Shown here: one piece after another, positions 25,320-34,089 of the stretch
How positions within the stretch are numbered: the stretch's first letter is position 1
How the letters are laid out: every line of letters starts with the position of its first letter
Assembly (NCBI RefSeq): GCF_938028825.1
Contig: NZ_CALIZP010000032.1
Span: forward strand, 36,497 to 100,496
Origin: an uncultured Cardiobacterium sp.
GTDB lineage: Bacteria > Pseudomonadota > Gammaproteobacteria > Cardiobacteriales > Cardiobacteriaceae
Reading direction: 5' to 3'
DNA length: 64,000 nucleotides
Made by a program: the position numbers and the translations under genes
The notes under the pieces: model-generated
Database searches by the model: none
What the model was told of the DNA's origin: nothing
What the model saw: only the letters and a program-made list of their open reading frames with translations

Positions 25320-26976
25320 ATTACTCCTCTACATCTGCGCCGCCCTACTGGCATTCCTCTTATGGAACAAATGGCAAATCGCCAACCTGCCGCCCGCGCC
25401 ACCGCAGGCCGCTACCACCCCGGCAGCGGTTGCCCCCGATAACACCGCCGGGGCGGACGTACCGCAGGCAACGGCAGGCAGCGACATTCCGGCGGCAAAC
25501 GCCGAAAACGGTGCTACCGTGCGCGTCAAGACCGACGTCTTCGACCTGCACATCGCGACCAAAGGCGGCACCATCGTCCACGCCGACCTGCTGAAATACG
25601 CCGCGAACAAAAACAGCAACCAGCCGCTCGCCCTGCTGCACCCCGACAATCCGGCGCGCTTCCTGCTGCAAAGCGGCCTGACCTCAGGCAGCGGCGACAA
25701 AGCCCCGACCCACCACAGCGAATTTACCGCGTCTGCCGGCGAATACACCCTGGCCGACGGGCAGGACAGCCTTACCGTGCCGCTCACCTGGCAAGAAGAC
25801 GGCATCACCGTCAGCAAAACCTACACCTTCAAGCGCGGTGCCTACGACTTCACCCTCGAACAAAAAGTCCAAAACGACAGCGGCAAAACCTGGACCGGCA
25901 ACGCCTACCAGCAATGGGTATTCGGCCAGCCGCTGCCGTCCGGCGGCATGGGACAGGTCGGCACCTACACCGGCGGCGCCGTATCCTACGACGACGACCC
26001 CTACGAAAAAATCAAACTGGGCACTAAATTCGACACCAAAACCGAAAACGGCTGGGTCGCCATGCTGCAACACTACTTCGTCGGCGCCATCATCCCGCCG
26101 CAAGGCCAGGCGCAAACCTTCTACACCAGCACCAACGCCACCAGCGGCGATCACTTCATCGGCGTAACCGGCGGTGCACAGCAAATTGCCGCCGGCCAAA
26201 GCGCCGCCTTCACCGGCACCATCTACATCGGCCCGAAAATCCAGCGCGACCTCAAAACCGTCGCCCCCAACCTCGACAAAACCGTCGATTACGGCTTCCT
26301 CTTCATGATCGGCCAGCCGATGTACTACGTCCTGCACTTCATCCACAGCATCGTCGGCAACTGGGGCTGGGCGCTCATCCTCATGACCCTGCTCATCAAA
26401 ATAATCTTCTTCACCCCCTCCGCCTGGGCCTACAAATCCATGGCAAAAATGCGCCGCCTGGGGCCGGAAATGCAGCGCATCAAAGAACAATACGGTGACG
26501 ACCGCCAGGGCGCGAGCATGGCGATGATGAAACTCTACAAAGACGAAAAAGTGAACCCGGCCAGTGGCTGCCTGCCGATGCTGTTGCAAATCCCCTTCTT
26601 CATCGCCTTCTACTGGGTGCTCATCGAATCCGTCGAACTGCGCCACGCGCCGTGGATCGGCTGGATACACGACCTCTCGGCGATGGACCCCTACTTCATC
26701 CTGCCGATCATCAACGCCGCGCTGATGTTCCTGCAACAAAAGCTCAATCCGCCGCCGCCCGACCCGACCCAGGCCAAAGTCATGATGATGCTGCCGCTCA
26801 TCTTCGGCTTCATGTTCATGTGGTTCCCCTCCGGCCTCGTCCTCTACTGGACCGTGAGCAACGCCTTCGGCATCGTCCAGCAATACGTCATGAACAAACG
26901 CTACGGCGACCGCAACCATCCCGCGCCTGATGACGCCCGCTACAAAAAACACGGCAAAAAACACCAAAAAGCATGA
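25303..26976 (+). CDS. yidC: Membrane protein insertase YidC
   Basis: The 557-residue protein has the gram-negative YidC layout. The N-terminal membrane segment is [16 protein letters not shown] low-complexity Ala/Pro linker and a large periplasmic P1 domain (residues ~75-340) follow. The conserved insertase core holds the remaining five helices, with the hydrophilic-groove Arg in [13 protein letters not shown] and the coiled cytoplasmic loop. The C terminus is basic. It inserts membrane proteins with or without SecYEG. It overlaps yidD by 17 and mnmE by 4 bases. Confidence 0.97.
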   Translation: MKNNPKLLLYICAALLAFLLWNKWQIANLPPAPPQAATTPAAVAPDNTAGADVPQATAGSDIPAANAENGATVRVKTDVFDLHIATKGGTIVHADLLKYAANKNSNQPLALLHPDNPARFLLQSGLTSGSGDKAPTHHSEFTASAGEYTLADGQDSLTVPLTWQEDGITVSKTYTFKRGAYDFTLEQKVQNDSGKTWTGNAYQQWVFGQPLPSGGMGQVGTYTGGAVSYDDDPYEKIKLGTKFDTKTENGWVAMLQHYFVGAIIPPQGQAQTFYTSTNATSGDHFIGVTGGAQQIAAGQSAAFTGTIYIGPKIQRDLKTVAPNLDKTVDYGFLFMIGQPMYYVLHFIHSIVGNWGWALILMTLLIKIIFFTPSAWAYKSMAKMRRLGPEMQRIKEQYGDDRQGASMAMMKLYKDEKVNPASGCLPMLLQIPFFIAFYWVLIESVELRHAPWIGWIHDLSAMDPYFILPIINAALMFLQQKLNPPPPDPTQAKVMMMLPLIFGFMFMWFPSGLVLYWTVSNAFGIVQQYVMNKRYGDRNHPAPDDARYKKHGKKHQKA

Positions 26977-28313
26977 CGACGAACGACACCATCGCCGCCC
27001 TCGCAACGCCGTCCGGAACGGGCGGCGTTGCCATAATCCGCATCAGCGGCGGCGACGCCCTCGCCATCGGCGAAAAACTCAGTGGCAAAACCCTCGCGCC
27101 GCGCCACGCTACCCTCGCCGCATTACATGACGCGGACGGCAGCCTCATCGACCAGGGCCTGCTGCTCTACTTCCCCGCGCCCCATTCCTACACCGGCGAA
27201 GATACCCTCGAAATCCACGGCCACGGCGGCATCGCCGTCAGCCGGACCGTCCTCGCCGCCGTCCTGAATGCCGGTGCCCGCCTCGCCGAACCCGGTGAAT
27301 ACAGCCGCCGCGCCTACCAGAACGGCAAAATCGACCTTGCCCAGGCCGAAGCTATCGCCGACCTCATCAACGCCCGCACCACCGCCGCCGTCAAAGCCGC
27401 CACCCGCTCACTACAAGGCGCGTTCTCCCAAGAAGTGAACGCGCTTGCCGCCGAACTCCTCACCCTGCGCGCCTACATCGAAGCCGCGCTCGACTTCCCC
27501 GAAGAGGAAAACGACTACCTCGGCGAAGGCGACCTCGCTGCGCGCCTGCATCACTGGGGCGAACGCCTCGCCCGTCTGCTCGCGCAAAGCGCCCAGGGGC
27601 GGCTCATGAACGACGGCATCAACCTCGTCATCGCCGGCAAACCGAACGCCGGCAAATCCAGCCTGCTCAACGCCCTCCTCGGCGAAGAACGCGCCATCGT
27701 CACCGACCGGGCGGGCACCACCCGCGACATCGTGCGCGAAACCCTCAACATCGCCGGCATCCCCGTCAACATCCTCGACACCGCCGGCCTGCGCGATGCC
27801 GCCGACCCCATCGAAGAAGAAGGCATCCGCCGCACCAGACAGGCGCTTGCCAGTGCCGACCTCATCCTGCTGCTGGTGGATGGCAGCACCCTCGCCGACA
27901 GCGACGACCCCGCCGCCGGCCTGCCGCCGGAAACCGCCGCCACCCCGCGCCTCATCGCCTACAACAAAGCCGACCAAACCCCGCCCGCCGTACAGGCACA
28001 ACACCCCGACGCCCTGTGGCTGTCCGCCAAAACCGGCGCCGGCATTGACGCGCTGCGCCACGCCATCGCCGCCGCCGTCGGCCGCGACGAACACGAAGAA
28101 ACCCCTTACATCGCGCGCGAACGCCACCTGCGCGCCCTCAAACAGGCCGCCCGGCACCACCGCGACGCCCTCGCCCAACTGGACGCACGCAACGGCGAAC
28201 TGCTGGCGGAAGAACTGCGCCTCGCCCACGACGCCCTCGGCAGCATCACCGGCGCGACCACAAGCGACGACCTGCTCGGCCATATCTTCTCCTCCTTCTG
28301 CATCGGCAAATAA
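26973..28313 (+). CDS. mnmE: tRNA modification GTPase MnmE
   Basis: The 446-residue protein has an N-terminal formyl-THF-binding domain (DTIAALATPSGTGGVAIIRI), a helical domain, and an inserted G domain with GKPNAGKSS at 222-230, DTAGLR and NKAD. It ends in the invariant CIGK. With MnmG it modifies U34 of several tRNAs (mnm5/cmnm5). It is the last gene of the operon. The tRNA-Ser gene follows 130 bases later. Confidence 0.97.
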   Translation: MTTNDTIAALATPSGTGGVAIIRISGGDALAIGEKLSGKTLAPRHATLAALHDADGSLIDQGLLLYFPAPHSYTGEDTLEIHGHGGIAVSRTVLAAVLNAGARLAEPGEYSRRAYQNGKIDLAQAEAIADLINARTTAAVKAATRSLQGAFSQEVNALAAELLTLRAYIEAALDFPEEENDYLGEGDLAARLHHWGERLARLLAQSAQGRLMNDGINLVIAGKPNAGKSSLLNALLGEERAIVTDRAGTTRDIVRETLNIAGIPVNILDTAGLRDAADPIEEEGIRRTRQALASADLILLLVDGSTLADSDDPAAGLPPETAATPRLIAYNKADQTPPAVQAQHPDALWLSAKTGAGIDALRHAIAAAVGRDEHEETPYIARERHLRALKQAARHHRDALAQLDARNGELLAEELRLAHDALGSITGATTSDDLLGHIFSSFCIGK

Positions 28314-28400
28314 AGCGCTCCGTCCACATAACGCAACCCCTTTGTGCTGCATACCGGGGAAATGAAAGCGACACAACACCTTACGGACAACAGCCCTTCC

Positions 28401-28428
28401 TTGTCTTCAAAAAGAAAGCGCGTATAAT
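28401..28428 (+). promoter_or_regulatory. Promoter of tRNA-Ser
   Basis: TTGTCT (28401-28406), 16-base spacer, TATAAT (28423-28428), 16 bases before the tRNA. Confidence 0.8.
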
Positions 28429-28444
28429 CCGCCGCTCATTTTGC

Positions 28445-28533
28445 GGAGAGATGGCAGAGTGGTTGAATGCGTCGGTCTCGAAAGCCGAAGAGGGTTCCGC
28501 CCTCCCAGGGTTCGAATCCCTGTCTCTCCGCCA
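28445..28533 (+). tRNA. tRNA-Ser (anticodon CGA)
   Basis: The 89-base sequence, including encoded CCA, folds as a class II tRNA. The acceptor is GGAGAGA paired with TCTCTCC. The anticodon stem is TCGGT/GCCGA with loop CTCGAAA (anticodon 28479-28481). There is a long variable arm, and the T-loop is TTCGAAT. It reads UCG. Its 3' end is the likely attachment site of the satellite whose integrase starts 220 bases downstream; I found no second copy of the tRNA end in the window to mark the other junction. Confidence 0.97.
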
Positions 28534-28540
28534 ACCACGC

Positions 28541-28570
28541 AAAAACGCCATGTTTCATGGCGTTTTTTTT
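28541..28570 (+). terminator. Terminator after tRNA-Ser
   Basis: AACGCCATG and CATGGCGTT (28544-28552 and 28556-28564) with a 3-base loop, then a run of T. Confidence 0.88.
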
Positions 28571-28752
28571 CGTCCGTATTCGTTCAAAGGTTCGGGGAAA
28601 AACCCTTGATAAACAAACTGTAGAGGAAAATTTCTGTTTATTCTCGTTTGTTAAGTTTCATGTTCGTTTAATCCCTTTTTTGGAAAAACGGGGTTCTTTT
28701 GGGGTTCATTTCCGCTGGTTACAATCCCGCCGAACCCCTGACTTCCCGCCCC

Positions 28753-30028
28753 GTGCGACTGACCGAAAAAACCATCAAGAATGCCCCGGCGGGCGAACGC
28801 CCCTACAAGCTGTTTGACGGCGGCGGACTGCATCTGTTCATCACCCCGCGCGGCGGCAAATATAGTCGTTTCAAACAGAAATGATACGGTGTTGGCTCGC
28901 CTCGCCGTACTATCTGTACTGTCTTCGGCTCGCCGCCTTGTCTCATTCCCGTTTGAAACGACTATGCTGGCGTTACCGTTACCGCTTTGACGGTCAGGAT
29001 TGCATCCTGTCGCCGGGCGTATATCCCAAAGTCAGGTTGAGACAGGCGCGGCAACTGCACCGTGATGCCCAAAGTCTGCTCGCGCAAGGCAGCGACCCGC
29101 ACCGCCGCAAGCAGCAGCGGAAACAGGCGGAAAAGCAGCAGGACAGCTTCGGGAAAGTCGCGCGCGAGTGGTACGCCCACCAGCGCCCCGCGTGGAAGAA
29201 CGAAAAACACGCCCGGCAGGTCATCCACACCCTGGAACGGTACGTTTTCCCGCATATCGGCGGTAAAGCCGTCAGCGGGATACCGCCGCCCGCCATCGTC
29301 GGCATCCTGAACCGCCTCGCCGACAGGCCCGAGACCAGAACCCGCGTCAAACAGCGCATCAGTGCCGTTTTCGCCTTTGCCATCCAGACCGGCAGGCGAC
29401 CGCTCAACCCCGCCTTGTCCGCGCCGAAAACCGTACGCAGCGCGCAAAACCGGATCCGGCACCAGCCATCTTTGCCGGTGGCGGAAATCCCCGCCTTCTT
29501 TCGAGACCTCGAACGCTACCCCAACCGCAAGACGGCGCTGGCACTGCGCCTCCTGATTCTGACCCTGACCCGCAGCGGCGAAGTCAGACTGGGACAGTGG
29601 GCGGAACTGCGCGGCGACCAATGGCACATCCCCGCCGAACGCATGAAGATGGGATTGCCCATGTGGTGCCGCTGTCGGATTGGGCATTGGCGACGCTGGA
29701 CGAACTGCGCACGCTGAACCGCTACAACAGCCCGTATTTCGTCACCGGCAATCGCAACCAGCCCTTGAGCGACACGACCCTGTCGCTGGCGATGAAGCGC
29801 ATGGGCTATGCGGGGCGCGCCGTGCCGCACGGCTTTCGCGCGATGGGTTCGAGCATTCCCAACGAAAGCGGCTGCTGGAATCCCGACGCCATCGAGCGGC
29901 AGCTGGCGCACCGTGAGGGCAATCAGGTCAGGGCTGCCTATAATCGCGCCGAGTATCTGGAAGAGCGGCAACGCATGATGCAATGGTATGCGGATTATTT
30001 ACGCGCGAAGATTGGCGGCGGGGGATAG
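28753..30028 (+). pseudogene. Tyrosine-recombinase integrase, P4 type, doubly disrupted
   Basis: The N-terminal DUF4102 part (LTEKTIKNAPAGERPYKLFD, then GGGLHL) starts at GTG 28753. It is cut after GGKY by a 106-bp Correia-like element, then resumes at WRYRYRF. The core-binding domain (VAREWYAHQRPAWKNEKHA) follows. The frame is lost again near 29660, where one C seems missing from a CCCC run between MKMGLP and HVVPLSDWAL. The catalytic domain then continues to 30028 with HGFRAMGSS, LAHREG and YNRAEYLEER, including the Arg, His and Tyr positions. It lies directly after tRNA-Ser and points away from it, as usual for tRNA-targeting islands. Two lesions make it inactive. Confidence 0.88.
28861..28966 (+). 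repeat. Correia-like element, copy E, inserted in the integrase gene
   Basis: TATAGTCGTTTCAAAC at the left end and GTTTGAAACGACTAT at the right end form a 15-bp inverted repeat around a 106-bp unit. It sits in the integrase codon for Tyr, consistent with insertion at TA and duplication of TA, with one later base change at the right junction. It carries a stop in the integrase frame. It is the best-preserved copy together with 55779-55884. Confidence 0.9.
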
Positions 30029-30276
30029 TGCGATTACGGCATGGCGGCTTTATAACTGCCTTGCCGACTTCCAAAATTGCCATTCCATTGATACCGACAC
30101 GGATAACGGCGCCCCATACCATGACTTTCCCATCAGCATACTACCTGTCATGTTGAAACTACCCGAAACAATAGGCGTATATTGCACTTAACCATCATGC
30201 GGGATAATATAGGACTTGGTCGCTTGGGAGTATAAACCTGCGGTGGGCCGGTCATTATGCACCGGTCGGCGATTAG

Positions 30277-30316
30277 CCCGGACTGTTTTTAGTAGCAGTT
30301 CGGGTTTTATTTTTTA
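30277..30316 (+). terminator. Terminator-like hairpin downstream of the integrase remnant
   Basis: CCCGGACTG and CAGTTCGGG (30277-30285 and 30296-30304, one G-U pair) followed by TTTTATTTTTTA. Confidence 0.65.
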
Positions 30317-30417
30317 TCCGCTCTATTGGCAGCGTATTCATCTTTTTCCTTCAAGTCATGAACGGATGGCATGACAATAGTTATTCCGGCATCCGGTCGC
30401 CGTATTGCAGTGAGGAG

Positions 30418-30605
30418 CATGGTATTGGCACGTTTTTCTGCCCATATTGTCCCGCTTCCGTGCCAATAAGTCCTGGATAGACGCAAATTCGCGCCAGTAT
30501 GGTCTTCTTTTCATGCCAATAAGCAACAATGGCACGGTTTCGGGTCAATATTGTCCCGCATTTGCGCCAATGCCCCCTTATTGACACACTTCTCCGCCAG
30601 TATTG
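30418..30605 (-). repeat. Degenerate ~52-bp tandem repeat
   Basis: On the minus strand the words TATTGGCA or CATTGGCG open units spaced 51-53 bases apart. Each unit continues with an A-rich stretch, then GGGACAATAT or a decayed form of it, and GTGCC. At least three units plus a partial one can be lined up, with about half the bases conserved. They could be iterons of a lost replication origin (P4-type satellites have such repeats near their primase) or a decayed coding repeat. Not CRISPR: no constant repeat with unique spacers. Confidence 0.5.
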
Positions 30606-30901
30606 GCAGCCATTCGCGACAATCTCTATATCCATTCTGCTGATAACCATGCTTTGCCATTGGTTCAATTAAACCATTTTTGACCGTTCTGAATAAACGG
30701 TAATCCCATTGCGTGCTATTTCTTTCAATACTGTTCAAAGGCTGTTTTTTCAGGCTATTACCGATTTGCTGCTTTTTGACAGGCACGATGGCGGTTGTAG
30801 ACAAATCTGACGATTTGCCCCAACCGCGCGTGCCAAAGGGGCTGCCGCCCCTTTGCAACCCCGCTATGATGCGCCGACCCCCAAACCAGCGAGAAGAAGC
30901 C

Positions 30902-31162
30902 ATGAAGGAAAGTGAAGTCATGAACGAAACCCCATCCCCTGCACCGCAAGAAATGGAAGCGCGCCTGTTACGCGTTGATGAAGTCAGCGCGATAGTGGGC
31001 ATGAAGCGCACTACCATTTGGCACCGCTGCAATCCCGACAGTCCCTATTACGATGCGAGTTTCCCCAAACCCATCCGCATCGGCAGCCGGCGGATTGCCT
31101 GGAACAGCCGCGATATTCAGGCATGGATTGTCACCATTACCGTACAAGGTCATGCCGGTTAA
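30902..31162 (+). CDS. AlpA-family transcriptional regulator / excisionase-like
   Basis: The 86-residue protein has the AlpA (MerR-like helix-turn-helix) core LLRVDEVSAIVGMKRTTIWH, then FPKPIRIGSRRIAWNSRDIQAW. AlpA proteins regulate integrase and excision genes in P4-like satellites and cryptic prophages. The ATG at 30902 has a purine-rich AGAAGA upstream. It lies between the broken integrase and the Ash-like and DUF927 genes, the expected satellite order. Confidence 0.88.
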   Translation: MKESEVMNETPSPAPQEMEARLLRVDEVSAIVGMKRTTIWHRCNPDSPYYDASFPKPIRIGSRRIAWNSRDIQAWIVTITVQGHAG

Positions 31163-31293
31163 TTCGGCACGAATCAATATTTTGCATTGACTATTGCTAT
31201 TGCCACCGCGATTGTGTAATTTATGCTGTTGCCGCAAAAACGGCGACCGGATTTCGCAGTCCGTTTATTTACGAAAGCGTATTAAAGCGCTAA

Positions 31294-31512
31294 TTGGCGC
31301 TATTTTTATGCCCAGTTCTTGCGCCCGTTTTTTATGGCGGTGTGCATGGGAGAGCCGCAAGGCTCGCCGTTTCTTTCGTAGCGGTACTGCGAATCCCGTG
31401 TACATCGTCGCCCTCTTGTTTCGCAGCAATGGCGATGGTCATCCTGAAAATTACGAAAGGAGACTGCCATGTCTTGCCACATCACCCTGTCGCTCGGCGA
31501 TGCTGCCGATAG
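31294..31512 (+). CDS. Ash/Icd-like small ORF of P4-type satellites (tentative)
   Basis: The reading encodes CPVLAPVFYGGVHGRAARLA, then FVAVLR, CFAAMAMVILKITKG. That resembles the small Ash or Icd-like proteins encoded just before the primase region of P4-like elements. It overlaps the start of the next small gene by 44 bases. No ribosome site is obvious and an alternative frame in the same DNA (31305-31628) carries a similar word, FMPSSCARFLW. The region probably corresponds to the P4 immunity locus, but I could not place a CI-type RNA. Function in this remnant is doubtful. Confidence 0.35.
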   Translation: MALFLCPVLAPVFYGGVHGRAARLAVSFVAVLRIPCTSSPSCFAAMAMVILKITKGDCHVLPHHPVARRCCR

Positions 31513-31690
31513 TGCCTACGAAACCCTCGAAAACTACCTGTCCGCGCTGCTCAATGTCCTGGAATCGGCCAATGCCCATCCCGGCCTGCGTCCGTCCGCC
31601 GCAGACACCGCCTGCATCCTCGGCCTGATTGGGCGGCTCAACGCCTGCAAGAACGACGTTTGCCGTCAAAGCGCAGGCGGTGCCGCATGA
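31469..31690 (+). CDS. Small satellite protein of unknown function
   Basis: The 73-residue acidic, helical protein starts at ATG 31469 with AAAGGAGA upstream, a very good ribosome site. The sequence SLGDAADSAYETLENYLSAL is followed by a second helix. Similar small genes often sit immediately before the primase/DUF927 gene in P4-like elements, as here; its end overlaps the next start by 11 bases. I do not know its role. Confidence 0.6.
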   Translation: MSCHITLSLGDAADSAYETLENYLSALLNVLESANAHPGLRPSAADTACILGLIGRLNACKNDVCRQSAGGAA

Positions 31691-32183
31691 CCGGCCCCGC
31701 TTTACCTGCCGCGATGGCGGCCTGTGGTTCGATGGCGGCAACGGCGAGCCGCAGCGCATCAGCGACGCCTTCGAGGTGGTCGGCGACGCCTGCGACGACA
31801 ACGGCGAACCACACTACATCCTCCACCACAACGGCCGGCACTTCGCCCTGCCCTGGGCGGAAGTCGGCGAACGCAACGGCTGGCGCATCATGCGCCGCCA
31901 CATCCGCCGTATCCCTACTTCCCGCCGCCAGCAGGAACGTTTGGCCGAATACCTGCAAGCCCAACCCCTGCCGCAACACTGGACGCTCACCGACACCGCC
32001 GGCTGGCACGGCCGCAGCTACATCCTGCCCAACGGCGACACCCTCGGCAGCGCCGAGAACATCCTCTTCCGCCAGCCCGCGCCGCATCATGACGCCTTCA
32101 CCCCGCACGGCACCCCCGCCGAATGGCGCGACAGCATCGGCCGTGCGCCGCCTGACGCGAGCCGGGTATTCATGAACAGATAG
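31680..32183 (+). pseudogene. DUF927-type primase/helicase gene, truncated at its 3' end
   Basis: From GTG 31680 the reading PHDRPRFTCRDGGLWFDGG continues through RISDAFEVVGDACDDNGEPHY-type sequence to TAGWHGRSYILPNGD and FTPHGTPAEWRDSIG. This is the start of the DUF927 domain found at the C terminus of P4-like replication proteins or as a separate protein. Family members continue for several hundred residues after the SIG position with an ATPase region. Here only APPDASRVFMNR follows before a stop. The break marks where the satellite remnant was joined to the CDI locus. Confidence 0.75.
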
Positions 32184-32199
32184 TCACATTGGTGCGGCC

Positions 32200-32226
32200 T
32201 TACCGGTATCTTGCCAAATCTATAAT
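32200..32226 (+). promoter_or_regulatory. Possible promoter of cdiB-cdiA
   Basis: TATAAT at 32221-32226 is a perfect -10 box, 47 bases before the cdiB start. The best -35 is TTACCG at 32200-32205 with a short 15-base spacer, so an activator may be needed. Confidence 0.45.
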
Positions 32227-32272
32227 TGCCGCTGATCACAACCACGGATGGACCATCATCCAAGGAAGACTC

Positions 32273-34015
32273 ATGCGCTACCTCCCCTGTTTCCTGCTGC
32301 TGGCTGCGCTGTCTGCCACGGCACAACAAACCGCTCTCGTTGACCCCGACCTGATCTATCGCCGTGCTGAGGAACGACAGCAGCACCTCAATCAAAACGC
32401 AACGCCGCAAGACTTTTCCACCCTTGACTTCGCAGCTCCTGCCACTGACGAAACGCCACTATCGCAAGAAGCACGCGAAACCTGCACCAGCTATAAGAAC
32501 CTCACACTGCAAGCACCCAATCGTGCTTTTTTCCGCTATCTGGAACGGGCTGTGGGCACTCAGCCTCTGCAAGCAAGTGGGACAAACATTTACCGCAAGA
32601 CGCAGGGCTGTATCCGTACCGGGGGAGTGATGGACATCATCAAAACGGCGCAAAACCGGCTGATTGCCGACGGTTGGGTAACAACTCGAGTTGTTTTGCA
32701 GACACAAGGCGCGCAGCAGGACACCCTGCAACTTGCCGTACTACCGGGAAAAATAACAGCCATACGCGAGGAGAAAAACGGCGTACAGCGGACGCCAAAA
32801 ACCTTTACCCACCTGCGCGGACGAGTGCTCAACTTACGTGAACTAGAGCAAGCACTAGATAACGTGCGCCGTCTCAGCGGTCTGGACGCCAACATTGACA
32901 TTGCGCCGGCGGCACGTGAAGGTGAGAGCGAGCTAATCGTGCATTGGACGAAGACCGGACGCCCCTACCAGTTTAGTTTCCTCATTGATGACAGCGGCAG
33001 CAACGCGTTGGGAAAATACCTAGCAACTGCCAGTATTGCGGTGGACAACCCGCTGAACTTTAGTGACAGTTTTTATGCGAGCTACACCCGTACCCTCAAA
33101 CCGGGTACACGCTTGCGCGACCGCGAGGGTAAGCGGCACAAAACCTCTACGGATAACTACTACCTCAACTACACGATCCCCTACCGTGACTGGCAGCTAG
33201 GTCTGAGTGCGAGCCGTTACCACTACGACCAAGTCATCCCCGGCTATGCCCGCGTTTACCACTACAAGGGCAACAACCAGAAATTTGCCGCCGACATCAG
33301 CAATACCATTTATCGCGATCAGAACAAGAAGACCACGCTTGATGCCGGCTTGTGGTGGCGAGAAAACCGCAACTACATCGGCAGTGCAGAAATTGACGTG
33401 CAAAAAAGACGCACGGCTGGCTGGCAGCTGGGCGTACGGCAGAGCATCCTCTTCCCACAAGCCGTCTTTCAGGGCGCTATCCATTACAAAAAAGGAACGC
33501 GGATGCTTGGTGCCGACCCTGTACCGGAGGAAGGCTTTAACGAAGGCAACGCCAAAGCGGGCATCTGGACGCTGGATTCCAGCTGGCATGTTCAGCTGGA
33601 TAAAAACCGCAACTGGAGCTGGCAGAACGACCTGCACCTGCAATACAGCGACAGGCGCCTCATCTCCCTGGATCTGTTGACCTTGGGTGGGCGCAACAGC
33701 GTACGCGGCTTCAGCGAGAACAACAGCCTTTCCGGCGATAGCGGCTGGTACTGGCGCAACACCCTGAATTGGGCCTACCAACCAAACCACCAGCTCTACC
33801 TGGGGGCGGACATAGGGCAAGTATGGGGTAAGAACACCGCCTGGTTGCAAGACAAAACCATTATGGGTACGGCACTGGGCGTACGCGGCGCGGTGAATTA
33901 CCACGGGAGCTGGCAATACGACGCCTTTATCGGCACCCCGATTCTCAAATCACGAGACTGGAAAAAAACCGACCGCTTCGTACTTGGCTTCAGCGCCGGC
34001 TACCACTGGCAATAA
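32273..34015 (+). CDS. cdiB: Two-partner secretion outer-membrane transporter (CdiB/ShlB family)
   Basis: The 580-residue protein has a signal peptide (MRYLPCFLLLAALSATA) and POTRA domains (residues ~70-230, with the LQLAVLPGKI region). A 16-strand barrel follows, with the loop-6 motif VRGFSEN preceded by LTLGGRNS, and a terminal aromatic (YHWQ). Such TpsB proteins export the partner TpsA across the outer membrane. The ATG at 32273 has AAGGAAGA upstream. cdiA begins 74 bases later. GC content and codon use are closer to the chromosome than in the toxin region. Confidence 0.93.
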   Translation: MRYLPCFLLLAALSATAQQTALVDPDLIYRRAEERQQHLNQNATPQDFSTLDFAAPATDETPLSQEARETCTSYKNLTLQAPNRAFFRYLERAVGTQPLQASGTNIYRKTQGCIRTGGVMDIIKTAQNRLIADGWVTTRVVLQTQGAQQDTLQLAVLPGKITAIREEKNGVQRTPKTFTHLRGRVLNLRELEQALDNVRRLSGLDANIDIAPAAREGESELIVHWTKTGRPYQFSFLIDDSGSNALGKYLATASIAVDNPLNFSDSFYASYTRTLKPGTRLRDREGKRHKTSTDNYYLNYTIPYRDWQLGLSASRYHYDQVIPGYARVYHYKGNNQKFAADISNTIYRDQNKKTTLDAGLWWRENRNYIGSAEIDVQKRRTAGWQLGVRQSILFPQAVFQGAIHYKKGTRMLGADPVPEEGFNEGNAKAGIWTLDSSWHVQLDKNRNWSWQNDLHLQYSDRRLISLDLLTLGGRNSVRGFSENNSLSGDSGWYWRNTLNWAYQPNHQLYLGADIGQVWGKNTAWLQDKTIMGTALGVRGAVNYHGSWQYDAFIGTPILKSRDWKKTDRFVLGFSAGYHWQ

Positions 34016-34089
34016 CGAAGCCTGAATAACCGCCATCAAGCACAACAACCACGGGCCTTGCCCGCACCACCTGAACACAGAGGACAACC

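Larger units (their letters stand above)
30029..30901. other. 873-base gap inside the satellite remnant
   Basis: The stretch is less GC-rich than the surroundings. It contains a terminator-like hairpin (30277-30316), a degenerate tandem repeat (30418-30605) and the leader of the AlpA gene, which has a GC-rich hairpin AAAGGGGC...GCCCCTTT around 30834-30850. I see no gene that can be supported here. Confidence 0.5.

Noticed and set aside
30418..30605. Possible CRISPR array
   Set aside because: Units are degenerate throughout, with no constant repeat and unique spacers, and no cas genes are near.
31680..32183. Complete DUF927 gene
   Set aside because: The reading stops just where the conserved domain should continue, so it was called truncated.
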